Made by a program: the position numbers and the translations under genes. From positions 1-64,000 of the forward strand of contig NZ_JAAVSC010000007.1 of assembly GCF_012641095.1 (NCBI RefSeq): a stretch of 64,000 nucleotides of DNA. The letters are read 5' to 3'. Of this stretch, positions 7,724 through 16,724 are shown piece after piece (the stretch's first letter is position 1; every line of letters starts with the position of its first letter). The DNA comes from Lactobacillus sp. HBUAS51381 (GTDB taxonomy: Bacteria; Bacillota; Bacilli; Lactobacillales; Lactobacillaceae). Under the pieces are notes generated by a model. That model was given only the letters and a program-made list of their open reading frames with translations. It was not told where the DNA came from and did no database searches.

Positions 7724-8524
7724 TCACATTAAGTGTGGCCCCGTACCATCATAGAGTTGTCCCTTAATCGCCCAATTCATCGCGATGACCTCACCCTGTT
7801 CGGTCAGCGTTAGGGCAAAGATACCGCCGTTGCGAGCGCCCGAACGGCTCCCCGCATCGATTAGATATCGTGGCGTGTCCTGCGCATCAGCCTGCATCTT
7901 AATGAAGCCATAGCCCGACGTCGTCAACGTCTGAACCGGTGTATGCCCGGTCACAATAACCTTATTCGTCAGGTTACGATGCCACGAATGGTCTTGATCA
8001 AAGTAGTAATCATCACGAATCCAGATCAGGTCATCACGTAGCTGGTGGTCAAACGGATAGTCCCAGTTGAGCCCCGCATGCACAGCCAGTATGTGTTGCT
8101 GCTCCCAAGTGATCGGGAGACCGGCCAAGAATTGAGTATAACGCTGGAGCGGATCGTGGCTCAAGGCCGCGGCTATCACTTGCGGACTACTAGAATGGAT
8201 TCCCAATTGGCGCCAAGTTCTGGCACCACCGTTAAGCCGCCAGGTCTGATAGCTCAGGTCGTCACCGCGCGCCGTTTGGACCCAAAAGTCATCGTGATTG
8301 CCTAGAAGCGCGCTATCGCCATGATTCTGAACGCGGTCCATAATCATATCCAGCACGGCAAGAGGGGCGATGGGACTCGGTTGTTTCGCCCCCATCCGCA
8401 TCGCGCTGCCGTCGATATAATCACCGAGAAAAATCAGACGACTATTCTGTAGCGCATTGGCCTGCAGGAGCACCGCCAAATCGTCGGCCGCCGAATGGAT
8501 ATCGCCAATAAATGTATACTGCAA
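7724..8524 (-). CDS. Calcineurin-like metallophosphoesterase (PPP/ApaH-like)
   Basis: 266 residues with all metal-site motifs in order: FIGDIHS (GDxH), FLGDYIDG (GDxxD), LLGNHDDF (GNHD), VHAGLN, and VTGHTPV. These match protein phosphatase or diadenosine-polyphosphate hydrolase relatives. The substrate is not deducible. The start is TTG preceded by AAGGGG; no nearby ATG lies in frame. It is divergent from the Rgg-like gene and convergent with the LOR gene. Confidence 0.87.
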   Translation of the reverse strand: MQYTFIGDIHSAADDLAVLLQANALQNSRLIFLGDYIDGSAMRMGAKQPSPIAPLAVLDMIMDRVQNHGDSALLGNHDDFWVQTARGDDLSYQTWRLNGGARTWRQLGIHSSSPQVIAAALSHDPLQRYTQFLAGLPITWEQQHILAVHAGLNWDYPFDHQLRDDLIWIRDDYYFDQDHSWHRNLTNKVIVTGHTPVQTLTTSGYGFIKMQADAQDTPRYLIDAGSRSGARNGGIFALTLTEQGEVIAMNWAIKGQLYDGTGPHLM

Positions 8525-8691
8525 TTCTCACACGCCCCTTTTAAAGTAGGTTGTTCAATTCAACCTGAATCGCCATCTAGGCGCTAGCATTTACTAACCA
8601 GCGTTCAGCATACCATACCGGTGTTCACTTCCGACACATGACTGGCCATTTAAGTGACGAATTGATAGATTAGATTGGGAGGCGATCATTC

Positions 8692-9510
8692 ATGTCATTA
8701 GGAACGACACTCAAACAAGTTCGACAGCGTCAAGGACGGTCTCAGGCCCAAGTCGCAGAAGGCATCTGCGCACAATCAATGCTATCAGCGATTGAAAATG
8801 ACCACTACACCCCAAACGCAAAACTTCTACTGGCTCTTTGTCACCGGCTGGCGATTTCTCTCGACGAAATTAGTCTAGCCACCGACTTCGCCATTAGCGG
8901 GGATGACACGCGCAATGCTCGGATGCAACGGCTCTGTAACCAACACCGTTACCAAGAATTGCGGGACTTTCTCATGGCACCAACTACGGTCGCCGCCGTC
9001 ACGACGGACCAACAAACCCAAGCGTACTATTACTATCTGGGGGTGGCTCAACTCCACGTGGATACGCGTTTAACTGCCGCTCAACAAAATCTCACGTTTG
9101 CCACAACTATGACCACCCAGCGCCACCCAACCACATTGACTCGCCTAGCACTGGCCTCACTGGCCGTTGTGAAGGCCAAACAACAATTGAACCACAGTGC
9201 GGCTCTGTTGACCGATCAGGCCTTAGCGCAACTCGATCAGCAACCGTACGAAGAAAATCAAAATATTATTTTTTATCTGGCGGCGTTGACCGCTTATCGA
9301 CTCAACGAGCCACAACTGGCCACCGATCGTCTGCTAACCGGCATTCGCTTCATTACCGATCACCACTCACACTATATGCTGGCCAACTGCTATCGCCTGA
9401 TGGCTGAGATTGCCGATCAGGCCGGTCAAAAGAATGAAGCGGCGGATGCGCGGCAAAAACAACGTTTTCTTTCGATGCTGTTCCACGAAAAAGTTCCCGG
9501 TAAGTTTTAG
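8692..9510 (+). CDS. Rgg/RNPP-like transcriptional regulator (HTH plus helical repeats)
   Basis: 272 residues. Residues about 5-60 form an XRE-type HTH (LKQVRQRQGRSQAQVAEGIC, SMLSAIENDHYTPNAKLLLAL). The remainder is all-helical with tetratricopeptide-like pairs, the length and layout of Rgg/MutR/PlcR-type regulators that respond to short peptides. ATG preceded by GGGAGG. It stands directly upstream of, and codirectional with, a small operon whose promoter carries a 14-bp palindrome three bases after this stop codon, so it is the likely activator or repressor. No short secreted pheromone gene was recognised beside it. Confidence 0.82.
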   Translation: MSLGTTLKQVRQRQGRSQAQVAEGICAQSMLSAIENDHYTPNAKLLLALCHRLAISLDEISLATDFAISGDDTRNARMQRLCNQHRYQELRDFLMAPTTVAAVTTDQQTQAYYYYLGVAQLHVDTRLTAAQQNLTFATTMTTQRHPTTLTRLALASLAVVKAKQQLNHSAALLTDQALAQLDQQPYEENQNIIFYLAALTAYRLNEPQLATDRLLTGIRFITDHHSHYMLANCYRLMAEIADQAGQKNEAADARQKQRFLSMLFHEKVPGKF

Positions 9511-9513
9511 ATT

Positions 9514-9556
9514 ATCAGAATTCTGATTTTCCGACACTGCCCCAATCGGGTAAAGT
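9514..9556 (+). promoter_or_regulatory. Palindrome and promoter of the SRPBCC operon
   Basis: ATCAGAATTCTGAT (perfect 14-bp palindrome, 9514-9527) ends one base before a weak -35 (TTTCCG), followed by 17 bp and TAAAGT. A weak -35 with a dyad immediately upstream is the usual shape of an activated promoter; the Rgg-like product is the candidate ligand. Confidence 0.6.
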
Positions 9557-9586
9557 AAGGCCATCCAATTAAGGAGGTCTTTTTCT

Positions 9587-10018
9587 ATGTCAACGGAACC
9601 TTTGTTTGAAAATCACACCATTATTCAGGCAACTCAGCACCAGGTCGTCGCGTTACTGACGGATCTTAAGAACCTACCCCTGTGGGATAACGAGATCACC
9701 CGGGTCACGCCCACAGCGACCGGTGCTCAAATTTTCCGACAGTCACCCGCGTTAAACCCGCGAGAACAGCTAACCGTCAGTGCCACGCCCCATCAGGTCC
9801 AGTATCACAGCCAAGGTAGCCGGCTCGCCTACCACCTGGTCTTTACCCTGACCGAATCCGCAGGTCAAACCGCAGTGACAGAATCACTCACAATTTCTGC
9901 GAATCCCGCTTTACCGGTACCGCTTAGTTTATTGGCCCCCATTGCCAAGCGCGCCTTCGCGCAGAAACTACAGGCGCTGGCCACCCTCGCTGAAAAACTA
10001 GAGGGGGTAACCGACTAA
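9587..10018 (+). CDS. SRPBCC (START-like) domain protein
   Basis: 143 residues with the helix-grip pattern of polyketide cyclase/dehydrase-like proteins: NHTIIQATQHQVVALLTDLKNLPLWDNEI at the start and a long amphipathic C-terminal helix (AFAQKLQALATLAEKLEG). Such domains bind hydrophobic ligands in a cavity. AGGAGG precedes the ATG. Stop and next start overlap (TAATG), so translation is coupled to the following oxidoreductase. The ligand is unknown. Confidence 0.8.
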   Translation: MSTEPLFENHTIIQATQHQVVALLTDLKNLPLWDNEITRVTPTATGAQIFRQSPALNPREQLTVSATPHQVQYHSQGSRLAYHLVFTLTESAGQTAVTESLTISANPALPVPLSLLAPIAKRAFAQKLQALATLAEKLEGVTD

Positions 10019-10944
10019 TGCAAGCGATTATGCAGGCGTCCTATCAAGGCATTGACGCACTGAAACTAATCACCCAGTCAGTGGCGTCACTTAACCCAAT
10101 GGCCGCGCGCGTGGAGACCCGTTACACGCCCGTTATGCCTTACGACATCTTAACCGAGACGGGACAATTACAGCGGCTACGCCCAGTCAAGTTACCACGG
10201 GTTGTCGGCTACGGGTTTGGCGGTATTGTGCGAGAAGTTGGTCGCTTACGGCCGTCACGATTGCTTAACCAACCCGTGATTGGGATCCACCTCAGCGGCA
10301 GTCACCAAGAACAAATCTTGTCGATGCTCCCACCATTTTTGTTTACAGTCCCCGCGGGTGTTTCTCTAGCCGACGCAACCACACTGATTGGCGGCGCGGA
10401 TGCGGCCTACTTTGCCCTTAAGCAGAGTCGCCTTCAGCCTAACGAAACCGTTCTTGTTACGGGCGCCAACGGCAGTGTTGGTACCTACCTCCTGCAACTT
10501 CTTCACCTATTTGGTTATCATTCGCTTGCCGTCGGTCACACTAGCCGTCATGATCTCTTGACGACATTAGGGGCCGAACAGATTGTGGACTATGACCGTC
10601 CATTGGTCCAGCAGAAGGTTAACTTCGCCGCAGTATCCCACGTTGTCGATCTAGCCGGATCACCGGCACTACTCGATAGATTGACCGCTAAACTTGGTCC
10701 CGTGCGCATTCTGTCACTTGCCTTGCAGGATTACCGTCCACACCCCCACCAAACGTTTACCTTTGCCAGTGGCGCCATCACACCTAGGGACTACCGCTGG
10801 CTATTAACCCAGTTGGCGGAACAGAATCTTCGGGCAATTGTGCAAGAAAAATTGCCTTTCACGGCCATTAAAACGGCCCAACATCACTTGCTGGATCACC
10901 ATGCAGCTGGCCGAATCTTAGTGACCTACAACCAGGAGGTCTGA
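10018..10944 (+). CDS. Medium-chain dehydrogenase/quinone oxidoreductase-like protein
   Basis: 308 residues, MDR superfamily. The GroES-like N-terminal part (MPYDILTETGQLQ, GYGFGGIVREVGRL) is followed by the Rossmann motif VLVTGANGSVGTYLLQL and the late AGRILV motif. The zinc-binding Cys/His set of classical alcohol dehydrogenases is not evident, so a quinone or enone reductase type using NADPH is more likely. It lies in an operon with the SRPBCC gene upstream (1-bp overlap) and a micropeptide gene 5 bp downstream. Confidence 0.85.
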   Translation: MQAIMQASYQGIDALKLITQSVASLNPMAARVETRYTPVMPYDILTETGQLQRLRPVKLPRVVGYGFGGIVREVGRLRPSRLLNQPVIGIHLSGSHQEQILSMLPPFLFTVPAGVSLADATTLIGGADAAYFALKQSRLQPNETVLVTGANGSVGTYLLQLLHLFGYHSLAVGHTSRHDLLTTLGAEQIVDYDRPLVQQKVNFAAVSHVVDLAGSPALLDRLTAKLGPVRILSLALQDYRPHPHQTFTFASGAITPRDYRWLLTQLAEQNLRAIVQEKLPFTAIKTAQHHLLDHHAAGRILVTYNQEV

Positions 10945-10949
10945 ACTTC

Positions 10950-11096
10950 ATGCTCATGCTTATTTTACTGACGACCAATTGGGGCCAGCTTTTACCTCAA
11001 CTCATCTGGCTTTGGCTCATTAGCTGGGGTGTCCGTGCTTTACTTGTTGGGCTCCTCTTGGGCAGCTTATTCTGGCTATATAGGCGATTACGTTAG
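10950..11096 (+). CDS. Small membrane protein, 48 residues
   Basis: A short frame starting 5 bp after the oxidoreductase stop, with AGGAGGT nine bases ahead of its ATG. The product is almost entirely hydrophobic (IWLWLISWGVRALLVGLLLG) and ends in a positively charged tail RRLR, which predicts a single or hairpin membrane helix with the C-terminus inside. It ends shortly before the operon terminator. No family recognised. Tight spacing and a strong ribosome site argue that it is translated. Confidence 0.7.
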   Translation: MLMLILLTTNWGQLLPQLIWLWLISWGVRALLVGLLLGSLFWLYRRLR

Positions 11097-11130
11097 CCGC
11101 GGTCGCTCGTGAATCAAAACCAGTGTCATC

Positions 11131-11168
11131 AAAAAACGGACTGAGGCGACGGCCCCGATCCGTTTTTT
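11131..11168. terminator. Bidirectional terminator between SRPBCC operon and nth
   Basis: AAAAAACGGA / TCCGTTTTTT with a GC-rich loop; T-runs on both strands serve the two convergent transcripts. Confidence 0.82.
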
Positions 11169-11193
11169 ATTTGATACGATGACAACCTGTACG

Positions 11194-11865
11194 CTACAGT
11201 TCAGCCTCGTTTTCCTCGTTCAATTTGTCACAATCAATAATCACCTGACAGACCTCTTTTTCGGGCGTCAACTTCATCGAGTACTTCCGCCCAAATTCAA
11301 TCATCGTGTGGTGCGCTTGATGCAGTTCGTCTGGCTGCAGCACGGCAATAATTCTCTGCTCAACCTGTAAGGGGGATGCCGACTGATCCACGAAATGTAA
11401 CCGCTTGGAAATCGCCGAGACGTGCGTATCTACGGCAAAGGTCGGCTGATTAAAGACATCACTCAAGACAACGTTGGCCGTTTTACGTCCTGCCCCGGGC
11501 AATGCCATGATTCCTTTACGATCCGTGGGTACCACATCATCCAACTCTTCGTGAACAATCCGCGCCGTCTTGATAATGTTCCGGGCCTTATTATGAAATA
11601 ACCCGACACTTTTAATGATCCCTTCAACATCCGTTACCTCGGCATTCATTAAGGCTTGCGGGTCCGGATACTTTTCAAATAAAATCGGCGTCACCTTGTT
11701 GACGGAGACGTCCGTTGCCTGCGCACTGAGAATAACCGAGATCAGGTATTGAAACGGCGTCCTTGAATCCAATGAAGGACCAACTGGCCCGATATCCGCT
11801 TCCATCTGATGAATGGCCCACACAATTTGTTCGTCTTTTAACACGCTATTTCCCGCTTTCTTCAT
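11194..11865 (-). CDS. nth: Endonuclease III-like DNA glycosylase lacking two Fe-S cysteines
   Basis: 223 residues. The helix-hairpin-helix LPGAGRKTANVV with catalytic Lys (about 128) and the catalytic Asp in VDTHVSAI (about 146) are present, so base excision repair chemistry of the Nth family is plausible (oxidised pyrimidine removal and AP lyase). The usual C-terminal 4Fe-4S loop C-X6-C-X2-C-X5-C is incomplete: by alignment the first two cysteines are Ser196 and Lys203, leaving Cys206 and Cys212. Single gene, not in the dnaD-nth cluster typical of Firmicutes, whose dnaD lies far away in this window. Confidence 0.85.
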   Translation of the reverse strand: MKKAGNSVLKDEQIVWAIHQMEADIGPVGPSLDSRTPFQYLISVILSAQATDVSVNKVTPILFEKYPDPQALMNAEVTDVEGIIKSVGLFHNKARNIIKTARIVHEELDDVVPTDRKGIMALPGAGRKTANVVLSDVFNQPTFAVDTHVSAISKRLHFVDQSASPLQVEQRIIAVLQPDELHQAHHTMIEFGRKYSMKLTPEKEVCQVIIDCDKLNEENEAEL

Positions 11866-11977
11866 CGTTTTGGGATACTTTTATTTAAGCCCAATTTTAC
11901 CCGAAAACGCCGAAAAAGTCAGATTTCATTTTCGGCAGTGATCCCGATTTACCGAGGACTTACCGGTAACACGCCGC

Positions 11978-12850
11978 TTATTTCTCTGTAGCATGCTGCT
12001 GTGACTTTCCCCACAGGAATTGAATCAGGACGCGATCAACTTGCGGGTTATCGTGGAGCTTACTGTGTTGTGCGCGTTTCCCCGTGAATTCATGTTCTTG
12101 ATAGGATTTGGCTCGCGGCTGAACGAGATACTTTAGTGAAAGAGATGAGACGTTGGGCACAGTCCCATCCGTTTGCCCGCCAATATTGCCGTATAAATTA
12201 AGAACCGCGACCTGATGTTGGGGCAATGTGTGCCGCAATTGTGTCATTTCCCGATAGGTCGCATTCATTTTGTTCGGCTTACCCGCAGCATTCAACCGTA
12301 GTCCGGCTGGTTGTTTTACACGAGCTGGCACCTTCTTAAAGTCCAGCCCGGCGAAGTGGCCCGCAATATCAACTTGTTTACGAAGCTTGGGGAGATGCGG
12401 ATCCCGACTGGCTTCCAATGAATAGTAAATCAGTGAAATATTTCCCAACGAATGGCCGACCATATTAAAGGACTTAAAATGAATCTGCTTCTGCAGCGCA
12501 CGAACAACGTTAATTGCCCAGACACCGTGTGTTCGGTAGTTCATCTGCGTATTATCCGCGTAATTCACTTCAACGATAGGATTACTTGCTCCTGGCTTAA
12601 TCTTCCCCACCAACTGCACGTGCCCCTGTGGGTCAACCATGGCCCGAATGATGGTCCGGGTTACGCCAGCTTTTCTCGCCGCGTTAGCCATATGTTCTTC
12701 CGCATGATAACTGCTACCACCGCCATGAAAGAAGAGCGTTGGCACGGGTTCCTGAACATACTTCTGTGAATTAAGCCGCGTCCCACAGCCGCTTAAACCG
12801 ACCACTACCATTATTAAACTCACCATGAATTCGAACCATCTACGGCGCAT
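11978..12850 (-). CDS. DUF915 alpha/beta-hydrolase, predicted lipoprotein
   Basis: 290 residues. N-terminal signal with lipobox VGLSGC, so it is probably anchored to the outer face of the membrane after processing by LspA. The domain follows DUF915 hydrolases: TLFFHGGGSS (oxyanion strand), catalytic Ser in MVGHSLGN, GGQTDGTVPN for the acid region and HSKLHDN for the His. The substrate is unknown; esterase or lipase-like activity is inferred. Confidence 0.87.
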   Translation of the reverse strand: MRRRWFEFMVSLIMVVVGLSGCGTRLNSQKYVQEPVPTLFFHGGGSSYHAEEHMANAARKAGVTRTIIRAMVDPQGHVQLVGKIKPGASNPIVEVNYADNTQMNYRTHGVWAINVVRALQKQIHFKSFNMVGHSLGNISLIYYSLEASRDPHLPKLRKQVDIAGHFAGLDFKKVPARVKQPAGLRLNAAGKPNKMNATYREMTQLRHTLPQHQVAVLNLYGNIGGQTDGTVPNVSSLSLKYLVQPRAKSYQEHEFTGKRAQHSKLHDNPQVDRVLIQFLWGKSQQHATEK

Positions 12851-13313
12851 ATCCCCAAATTCCCCCTATTGTTATTTTGCTTAAAGTATACAAGCTTAGA
12901 GTACGTTGAAGGCAAGCCTTTTTCCATAAATTAGACAAAAATTCTGAACAAATTCGCGTCTCCACATACAAGCACAAACTATGGCTCAAAACACAGCTAG
13001 TCTGTCTTAATCCGGTCCCCTGCGTCTCACGCCCTAATTAGCTTACCCGCCAAATGACTGAGCCACTCCGCCAGTGGTGACAATTAAAGAATAATGTCAA
13101 AATCATCATCTCACTATTAGCAGTTAGTATACAGACATCGCTAAACAAGCGTATGGGTCCTGGTTGGCTTTAAACCCTGCTAGTATAGAGTTGCAGGGAA
13201 GGAAATGATCAATTCAAGCGATTCATTTTAGAAACTATTTATAGCTAATCGCGTGGAGCACAGACTTCCAGTTAGCCAGCCTTAATTGGCACAATTAGAT
13301 TGGAGGAAATATT
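12851..13313. other. Intergenic region upstream of the WxL operon
   Basis: 463 bp without a supported gene. A hairpin CCCTGC/GCAGGG (about 13170-13200) surrounds a TATAGA-like -10 candidate, and a TGACA/TGTCA dyad lies near 13078-13099. AGATTGGAGG before 13314 is the ribosome site of the first WxL gene. No clear -35/-10 pair could be assigned. Confidence 0.4.
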
Positions 13314-14036
13314 ATGCGTATCAAGAATATCATTAATCGTGCCAGCAGTAGTCTTGCTGTTGTTGCTTTAGCCATGGGATTATCTCCATTAGTCGCACAG
13401 GCGGCTGGTCCTGGGACCGCGACCAGTAACTTAACCACGGTTTCTACCGGTTATGTTGCCGATACGACGGGTCCTGCCGAAGCGACTTCTAACGCTGAAT
13501 TCACTGTAACACCAGGGATGCTGACGCTTAATGCGGTTCCTAATGTTCTACTGAACAGTTCTAGTGTTAAGACGATTGCTTCATCGGATGCCACGTTGAC
13601 CAGCAATACTGGTGCAACTACCGGTGGTACCGCTTATGACGGGAACAACACCGGTGCTTTGAACGTTACGGACTATCGTGGAGACCATTCCGGTTGGAAC
13701 TTAACCGTTGGGATGGGTCCCTTCACATCTGGTACATCCACGGTTAATACGGCCACGTTGGATTTGGACATGACACCAGGAACCATGGATAACACAGCAA
13801 CTGCTGCGCCAACCAGCGTTGCCCTGACTCAGGGTACCGTAACGAACGGCTGGATCACTAATCCTTCTACTTTGTGGAATGCTGCTGCTAACACTGGTGA
13901 AGGTGACAACAGCGCAACCACGAGCTCTAGCACGAATTTGAAGCTTGGCAAACAAGCAACGGTTTCTGCCGGGACTTATGATGCGACGCTTTACTGGTCC
14001 TTACAAGACGCGCCAACCGCTGCGCCTGCAGCTTAA
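13314..14036 (+). CDS. WxL-domain surface protein (small)
   Basis: 240 residues. A signal peptide ends at AQAA (about residue 31). The mature part is almost entirely a WxL domain: LTLNAVPNVLL, YDGNNTGALNVTDYRG, the first motif in SGWNLTV, and the second near the end in LYWSLQDAP. WxL domains bind peptidoglycan non-covalently and place the protein on the cell wall. First gene of a three-gene operon with a DUF916 protein and a second WxL protein, the known partner set. Confidence 0.92.
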   Translation: MRIKNIINRASSSLAVVALAMGLSPLVAQAAGPGTATSNLTTVSTGYVADTTGPAEATSNAEFTVTPGMLTLNAVPNVLLNSSSVKTIASSDATLTSNTGATTGGTAYDGNNTGALNVTDYRGDHSGWNLTVGMGPFTSGTSTVNTATLDLDMTPGTMDNTATAAPTSVALTQGTVTNGWITNPSTLWNAAANTGEGDNSATTSSSTNLKLGKQATVSAGTYDATLYWSLQDAPTAAPAA

Positions 14037-14063
14037 TTCTGATGACTAAAGGTGGTGCTGACA

Positions 14064-15173
14064 ATGAATTTGAACAGGTTTAAATGGTGGCTCGTTGCGT
14101 TTCTAGCGCTTATTAGTCTGCTGGGCGGTGGTTCAGCAGTCTCGGCGAAAGCCGCACAAACTGGGAATGCGAACTTCGATGCGACGCCGTTGCTTCCAAA
14201 AAATCAATTGTCGAATAAAGTCGACTACTTTGATCTCAAGGTTCAACCCGGCGGCAGTCAAGTTCTCAAGTTAGCCGTTACCAATCCCAGCAAGACCGCG
14301 CGAACCCTTAAGGTTATTCCTGTGAATGCCACGACCTCAGATACTGGTCAGGCCGTCTACGTGCCATCAGATCGCACGGATCCATCCGCACAAACGACCT
14401 TTACGAAAATGACCTCAGGGGCCGTTACCTTGCATTTGGCGGCACGCCAAGGTAAAACCGTCACTTTCACAACACGAACGCCAGCATCCGGTTTTACGGG
14501 GCAAGTTTTGGGTGGCCTCTTCGTGACTGACCCTAAAGCCACACCATCGTCATCCAATAGCAACTTCACCTTGCAGAACCGTTATGCTGAAGTGGTGGCT
14601 GTGTCCCTGTGGTGTCAGCCCAATCAGGTTCTACCCATTAATCTCAAGTTAGCGGATGTTGCGGTTAAAACCCAAAATGGTCAACCCAAAGTCTTGGCCA
14701 AATTGCGCAACGTGACACCAGCTCTCTTCGGAAATATGCGGATTAAAGCACGGGTTATGCGGGGAAAGACGAACAAACAAGTGCTGACGCAATCCTTAAA
14801 GAACGGGTCAATGGCGCCAAACAGTTGGTTCAATCTACCGATTGGCTTGGGCAAGTCACGACTCGCGGCTGGTCAATATACACTTAAACTGCATGTGACC
14901 AGTGGCAAGCGTGTTTGGAACTTTAGTCGGCCGTTTACGCTAACCGCTAAGGCATCGCGAACACACAATGCACTTATTCACTCAGATAAAACCCCAACTA
15001 ATTGGTGGATCTGGATCGTTCTCGCTATCCTGTTGATTCTCTTGCTGATCGGTCTGGCTTATTGGTTAGGCAAACGTCGTTCACGAGACGACGAAAACCC
15101 AGAGGAAGCATTGGATGACGCGACAACATCGGGCAAATCTACTGATGAGGCACAATCTCATTCAAAGTCGTAA
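14064..15173 (+). CDS. DUF916/DUF3324 WxL-interacting membrane protein
   Basis: 369 residues. Signal peptide (LVAFLALISLLGGGSAVSAKA), DUF916 beta-sandwich (about 35-150; FDLKVQPGGSQVLKLAVTN), DUF3324 (about 150-290), then one membrane helix (WIWIVLAILLILLLIGLAYWL) and a charged cytoplasmic tail. Members bridge WxL proteins to the cell envelope. The ATG is placed after AAAGGTGG; an upstream GTG overlaps that site. 27 bp after the first WxL gene and 15 bp before the second. Confidence 0.92.
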   Translation: MNLNRFKWWLVAFLALISLLGGGSAVSAKAAQTGNANFDATPLLPKNQLSNKVDYFDLKVQPGGSQVLKLAVTNPSKTARTLKVIPVNATTSDTGQAVYVPSDRTDPSAQTTFTKMTSGAVTLHLAARQGKTVTFTTRTPASGFTGQVLGGLFVTDPKATPSSSNSNFTLQNRYAEVVAVSLWCQPNQVLPINLKLADVAVKTQNGQPKVLAKLRNVTPALFGNMRIKARVMRGKTNKQVLTQSLKNGSMAPNSWFNLPIGLGKSRLAAGQYTLKLHVTSGKRVWNFSRPFTLTAKASRTHNALIHSDKTPTNWWIWIVLAILLILLLIGLAYWLGKRRSRDDENPEEALDDATTSGKSTDEAQSHSKS

Positions 15174-15188
15174 CAGGGGGAATTAGTT

Positions 15189-16655
15189 ATGCGAAATTGG
15201 AAACACATTTTACGGGGGCTGCTGGTTAGTATCACCGTGTTAGTGGGCTGGCTAATTATCGGCACCACGGCGCAAGCTGCTAACACCAGTGCCCCGCAAA
15301 CGCCAACATCGCCTCCAACATCGATTTTAGGGATTAACCTTGCCGGTGGTTTTACTCAGCAACCGATCGATTCAAATGCCGTTGCCGGTCACAATGTGAC
15401 GTTGTCCGCTAAAGGAACCCGAAATATTCTAGAAGCCACAACTAACCCACTTGGGAGCCGGAAGTATGTCTGGTGGGAATCTACCGATGGTGGTAGCACT
15501 TATCAAACAGTCGGAACGAATAGCTCAACCTATACGTTCATGACGCCTGAGGTGACCAAAGCCACGCCACTCATGTTTCAATGTGAATACGATTTTACGG
15601 GAATCGGTCTCTTCTATAACGAATGGTCACGAATTGCGACCGTTACCGTAACGCCTGACCGAGTACCCACCACTGATATTCAAGTTTCAGCTGACAGTAA
15701 TGCCCTGTATAACAATGAATCGACCACTGTCCATGCCACACTGACACCAGATAACGCCACTGATCCCATCACGTGGACCAGCAGTAATCCGGATTTAGCT
15801 ACGGTAGATGACTATGGTAATGTCACGGCCACCAGCACTTCCAGTAGTGTTAATGGTCTGGCCGATGATCACGGTATTGTCACCATCACGGCCACCAGTA
15901 ATGGTCATGATGCCAGCACCAAGATTATGATTGGGGCTTTGCAGGACGTCACCGTTAATGAAGGAAGTGATGCGACCTTCACCCTCAAGAACCTACCGGA
16001 TGGCATGACGGTTGCCAACTGGTACAAGGTCGATGATGGCACCACCACAGCGTTGAATTCGACCGCTTCCAGTTATACCGTCAGCAAGACGACTGTTAGC
16101 GGCGATAATGGCACGTCGTACTACGCAAAGTTGAACTACACCGTCAACGGAAGTACCAAATCGGTTAATACCAACGCGGCACTGCTGACTGTCAATAAGA
16201 GCGGCTTGCTGTCGCTGACAGCGGTGCCTAACTTCAACTTTGGCAGTATCGACACGGCTTCGGTCATTCAAAGTGATACCACCCTTCAAAACTTGGATAC
16301 GGCAACCAGTGGGAGTAACTACGATGGTAACAACAACGGGGACCTATCCGTTATGGACAGTCGTGAAACCGGTGGTGATTGGACCTTGACTGCCAGTCTG
16401 GCGCCCTTCACACTCAGTGATGGCGACAATGGAAGTCTCAGTACCGTGATTCTCGATCTTTCGGATCCGACATCACGGTTAGACCAGGACATTCCAGCCA
16501 CGAATACCGCCACCAAGATCTACACGTCTAGTGATTATGATGGACAGAGCTTTGACGTCACGGACAGTCAGTTAACCTTTGCAGCTGACCCCAAGATAAC
16601 CGCTGGTGACTATCAGAGCACTGTTACCTGGACATTGTCAGTAGCACCTAGTTAA
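15189..16655 (+). CDS. WxL-domain surface protein with Ig-like domain (large)
   Basis: 488 residues. Signal peptide to TTAQAA. After an N-terminal beta domain (YVWWESTDGGSTYQTVG) comes a Big2-type Ig-like domain (about 160-250; VHATLTPDNATDPITWTSSN, LATVDDYGNVTATS), another beta domain, and a C-terminal WxL domain (about 340-488) with motifs DWTLTA and TWTLSV. Probable adhesion or surface-display protein. GGGGG precedes the ATG. Followed by a strong terminator, so the operon ends here. Confidence 0.92.
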   Translation: MRNWKHILRGLLVSITVLVGWLIIGTTAQAANTSAPQTPTSPPTSILGINLAGGFTQQPIDSNAVAGHNVTLSAKGTRNILEATTNPLGSRKYVWWESTDGGSTYQTVGTNSSTYTFMTPEVTKATPLMFQCEYDFTGIGLFYNEWSRIATVTVTPDRVPTTDIQVSADSNALYNNESTTVHATLTPDNATDPITWTSSNPDLATVDDYGNVTATSTSSSVNGLADDHGIVTITATSNGHDASTKIMIGALQDVTVNEGSDATFTLKNLPDGMTVANWYKVDDGTTTALNSTASSYTVSKTTVSGDNGTSYYAKLNYTVNGSTKSVNTNAALLTVNKSGLLSLTAVPNFNFGSIDTASVIQSDTTLQNLDTATSGSNYDGNNNGDLSVMDSRETGGDWTLTASLAPFTLSDGDNGSLSTVILDLSDPTSRLDQDIPATNTATKIYTSSDYDGQSFDVTDSQLTFAADPKITAGDYQSTVTWTLSVAPS

Positions 16656-16670
16656 TCTGAATTTAGACAA

Positions 16671-16715
16671 AACGATCGTGTAAGCTAAACCTAACTTGCA
16701 CGATCGTTTTCTTTT
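16671..16715 (+). terminator. WxL operon terminator
   Basis: AACGATCGTG / CACGATCGTT stem with a TTTTCTTTT tail. Confidence 0.88.
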
Positions 16716-16724
16716 GCCCAGCTG

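Noticed and set aside
12851-13313. CRISPR-like or repeat array upstream of the WxL operon
   Set aside because: Only isolated short dyads; no regularly spaced repeats here or elsewhere in the window.
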